Of a DNA stretch of 5,873 nt, positions 5,518 to 5,873 are shown one piece after another. How positions within the stretch are numbered: position 1 is the stretch's first letter; each line of letters starts with the position of its first letter. The translations under genes and the position numbers were made by a program. Source of the DNA: Candidatus Gallimonas caecicola (GTDB lineage Bacteria; Bacillota; Clostridia; Christensenellales; Borkfalkiaceae); the NCBI GenBank assembly GCA_904394195.1, contig CAJFNH010000087.1, positions 1-5,873 of the forward strand. Reading direction: 5' to 3'. Under the pieces are notes generated by a model. It ran no database searches and was not told the origin of the DNA. It was given only the letters and a program-made list of their open reading frames with translations.

Positions 5518-5873
5518 CGCCCGAGAAGGCAAGCCCGCAACGCTCCCGGCGCGCCGTCAGCGCGCTCTCCCTGCCGTCGCGGATGGCGCGCAGCAGGCGC
5601 ACGAAGGGCGCATAGGCGGAAAATGCCGCGCCGTATTCCTGCTCCGTCCACCCGTGCGCCGCAAGATGGCAGGCGGCTTTTTTGAGCAGCGCCTCCTGGC
5701 GGCGGAAGTAGGTGCGCTCCGAACAGGGCACGACATGATCGCCGAACGCCGCAAGCGCCCTTCTGCGCCTGAAATAACGGTATTCGAGCAGAAAGCGCTC
5801 TTCCTGCGAGCACCGCTGCACAAAGGCGTCCACCGCCTGCTTCAGGCGCAGAAGGCGGGAACGCACGGCAAGC
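5468..5873 (-). CDS. Probable late transcription regulator, RinA/ArpU-like (5' end may lie beyond window)
   Basis: This basic protein of at least 132 residues is probably a phage late-gene activator with a sigma-70 region-4-like fold. Counting from the GTG at 5864-5866, QEERFLLEYRYF (21-32) is the helix that opens such domains, followed by SERTYFRRQEALLKKAACHL (49-68), which reads as a helix-turn-helix with recognition helix TYFRRQ. The region between (33-48) is Arg-rich. A helical segment follows (74-97). No ribosome site precedes the GTG and the frame stays open to the edge (Leu-Ala), so the true start is likely upstream. The gene stands just ahead of the terminase, as RinA/ArpU regulators do. 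The last 16 codons plus stop overlap the 3' end of the plus-strand gene. A small terminase is the alternative, but the motifs favour a regulator. I would not name it further. Confidence 0.7.
   Translation of the reverse strand, partial: LAVRSRLLRLKQAVDAFVQRCSQEERFLLEYRYFRRRRALAAFGDHVVPCSERTYFRRQEALLKKAACHLAAHGWTEQEYGAAFSAYAPFVRLLRAIRDGRESALTARRERCGLAFSGVRTPVSPAEPSSRAAK
5549..5565 (+). terminator. Weak terminator-like hairpin after the membrane-protein gene
   Basis: GCGCGC and GCGCGC flank a 5-nt loop, 31 nt past the TGA of the plus-strand gene. It lacks a U-tract and is inside the regulator coding sequence, and GC-rich palindromes are frequent in such DNA. Included only as the single candidate for ending the plus-strand transcript. 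Confidence 0.2.

Noticed and set aside
4795..5532. Minus-strand open frame of 245 codons whose TGA overlaps the terminase TTG as TTGA, mimicking translational coupling and filling the small-terminase slot.
   Set aside because: Its protein shows no domain or helix-turn-helix and is Gly/Val/Ala-rich as expected of a shadow, whereas the plus strand encodes a well-formed secreted membrane protein over the same bases. The TTGA overlap is noted as a coincidence that deserves a homology check.
5352..5813. Minus-strand 153-codon open frame overlapping the regulator-like gene.
   Set aside because: It has no motif, is Arg/Ala/Gly-rich, and is out of frame with the ORF that shows the region-4-like helix-turn-helix.

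Overview
This GC-rich window carries the packaging and head-assembly module of a tailed (Caudoviricetes) phage or prophage, read almost entirely on the minus strand. Reading from high to low coordinates, the genes are: a probable late transcription regulator (5' end cut by the window edge), a large terminase, two possible micro-ORFs, a 90-residue hypothetical protein, a P22-type portal, a short scaffold-like protein, and a major capsid protein cut by the left edge. This is the classic terminase-portal-scaffold-capsid order. Strong AGGAGG-type ribosome sites, a TTG start and RinA/ArpU-style regulation suggest a Firmicutes host. The high GC suggests a high-GC Clostridia lineage (Christensenellales or Oscillospirales-like), but this is inference; no host marker is present.

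The minus-strand genes from the terminase down are tightly packed. The 90-residue gene and the portal overlap by an ATGA, as do the portal and the scaffold. The capsid gene starts 3 nt after the scaffold stop, and its Shine-Dalgarno lies inside the last scaffold codons. One polycistronic late transcript with translational coupling is the simplest reading. The regulator gene would switch this operon on, the terminase would motor DNA through the portal, and the scaffold would guide assembly of capsid protein around the portal.

The standout feature is a plus-strand gene (4843-5517) wedged between the regulator and the terminase, against the direction of its neighbours. It encodes an exported, single-pass membrane protein with a signal peptide, an SH3-like beta-rich exterior, a C-terminal transmembrane helix and a short basic tail. 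It looks like a host-derived cell-surface gene or a phage moron (lysogenic-conversion cargo) rather than a virion part. It has no convincing ribosome site, its start codon lies in a small inverted repeat, and its 3' end overlaps the regulator gene tail to tail by 50 bp.

A second curiosity lies between the terminase and the 90-residue gene. Two very short ORFs (16 and 9 codons) each have a strong ribosome site, while the 90-residue gene that follows has none. The stop codon of the first micro-ORF forms the loop of a perfect 6-bp hairpin. I see no tRNA, rRNA, CRISPR array, insertion sequence, integrase or attachment site. No gene-free stretch exceeds about 75 bases.
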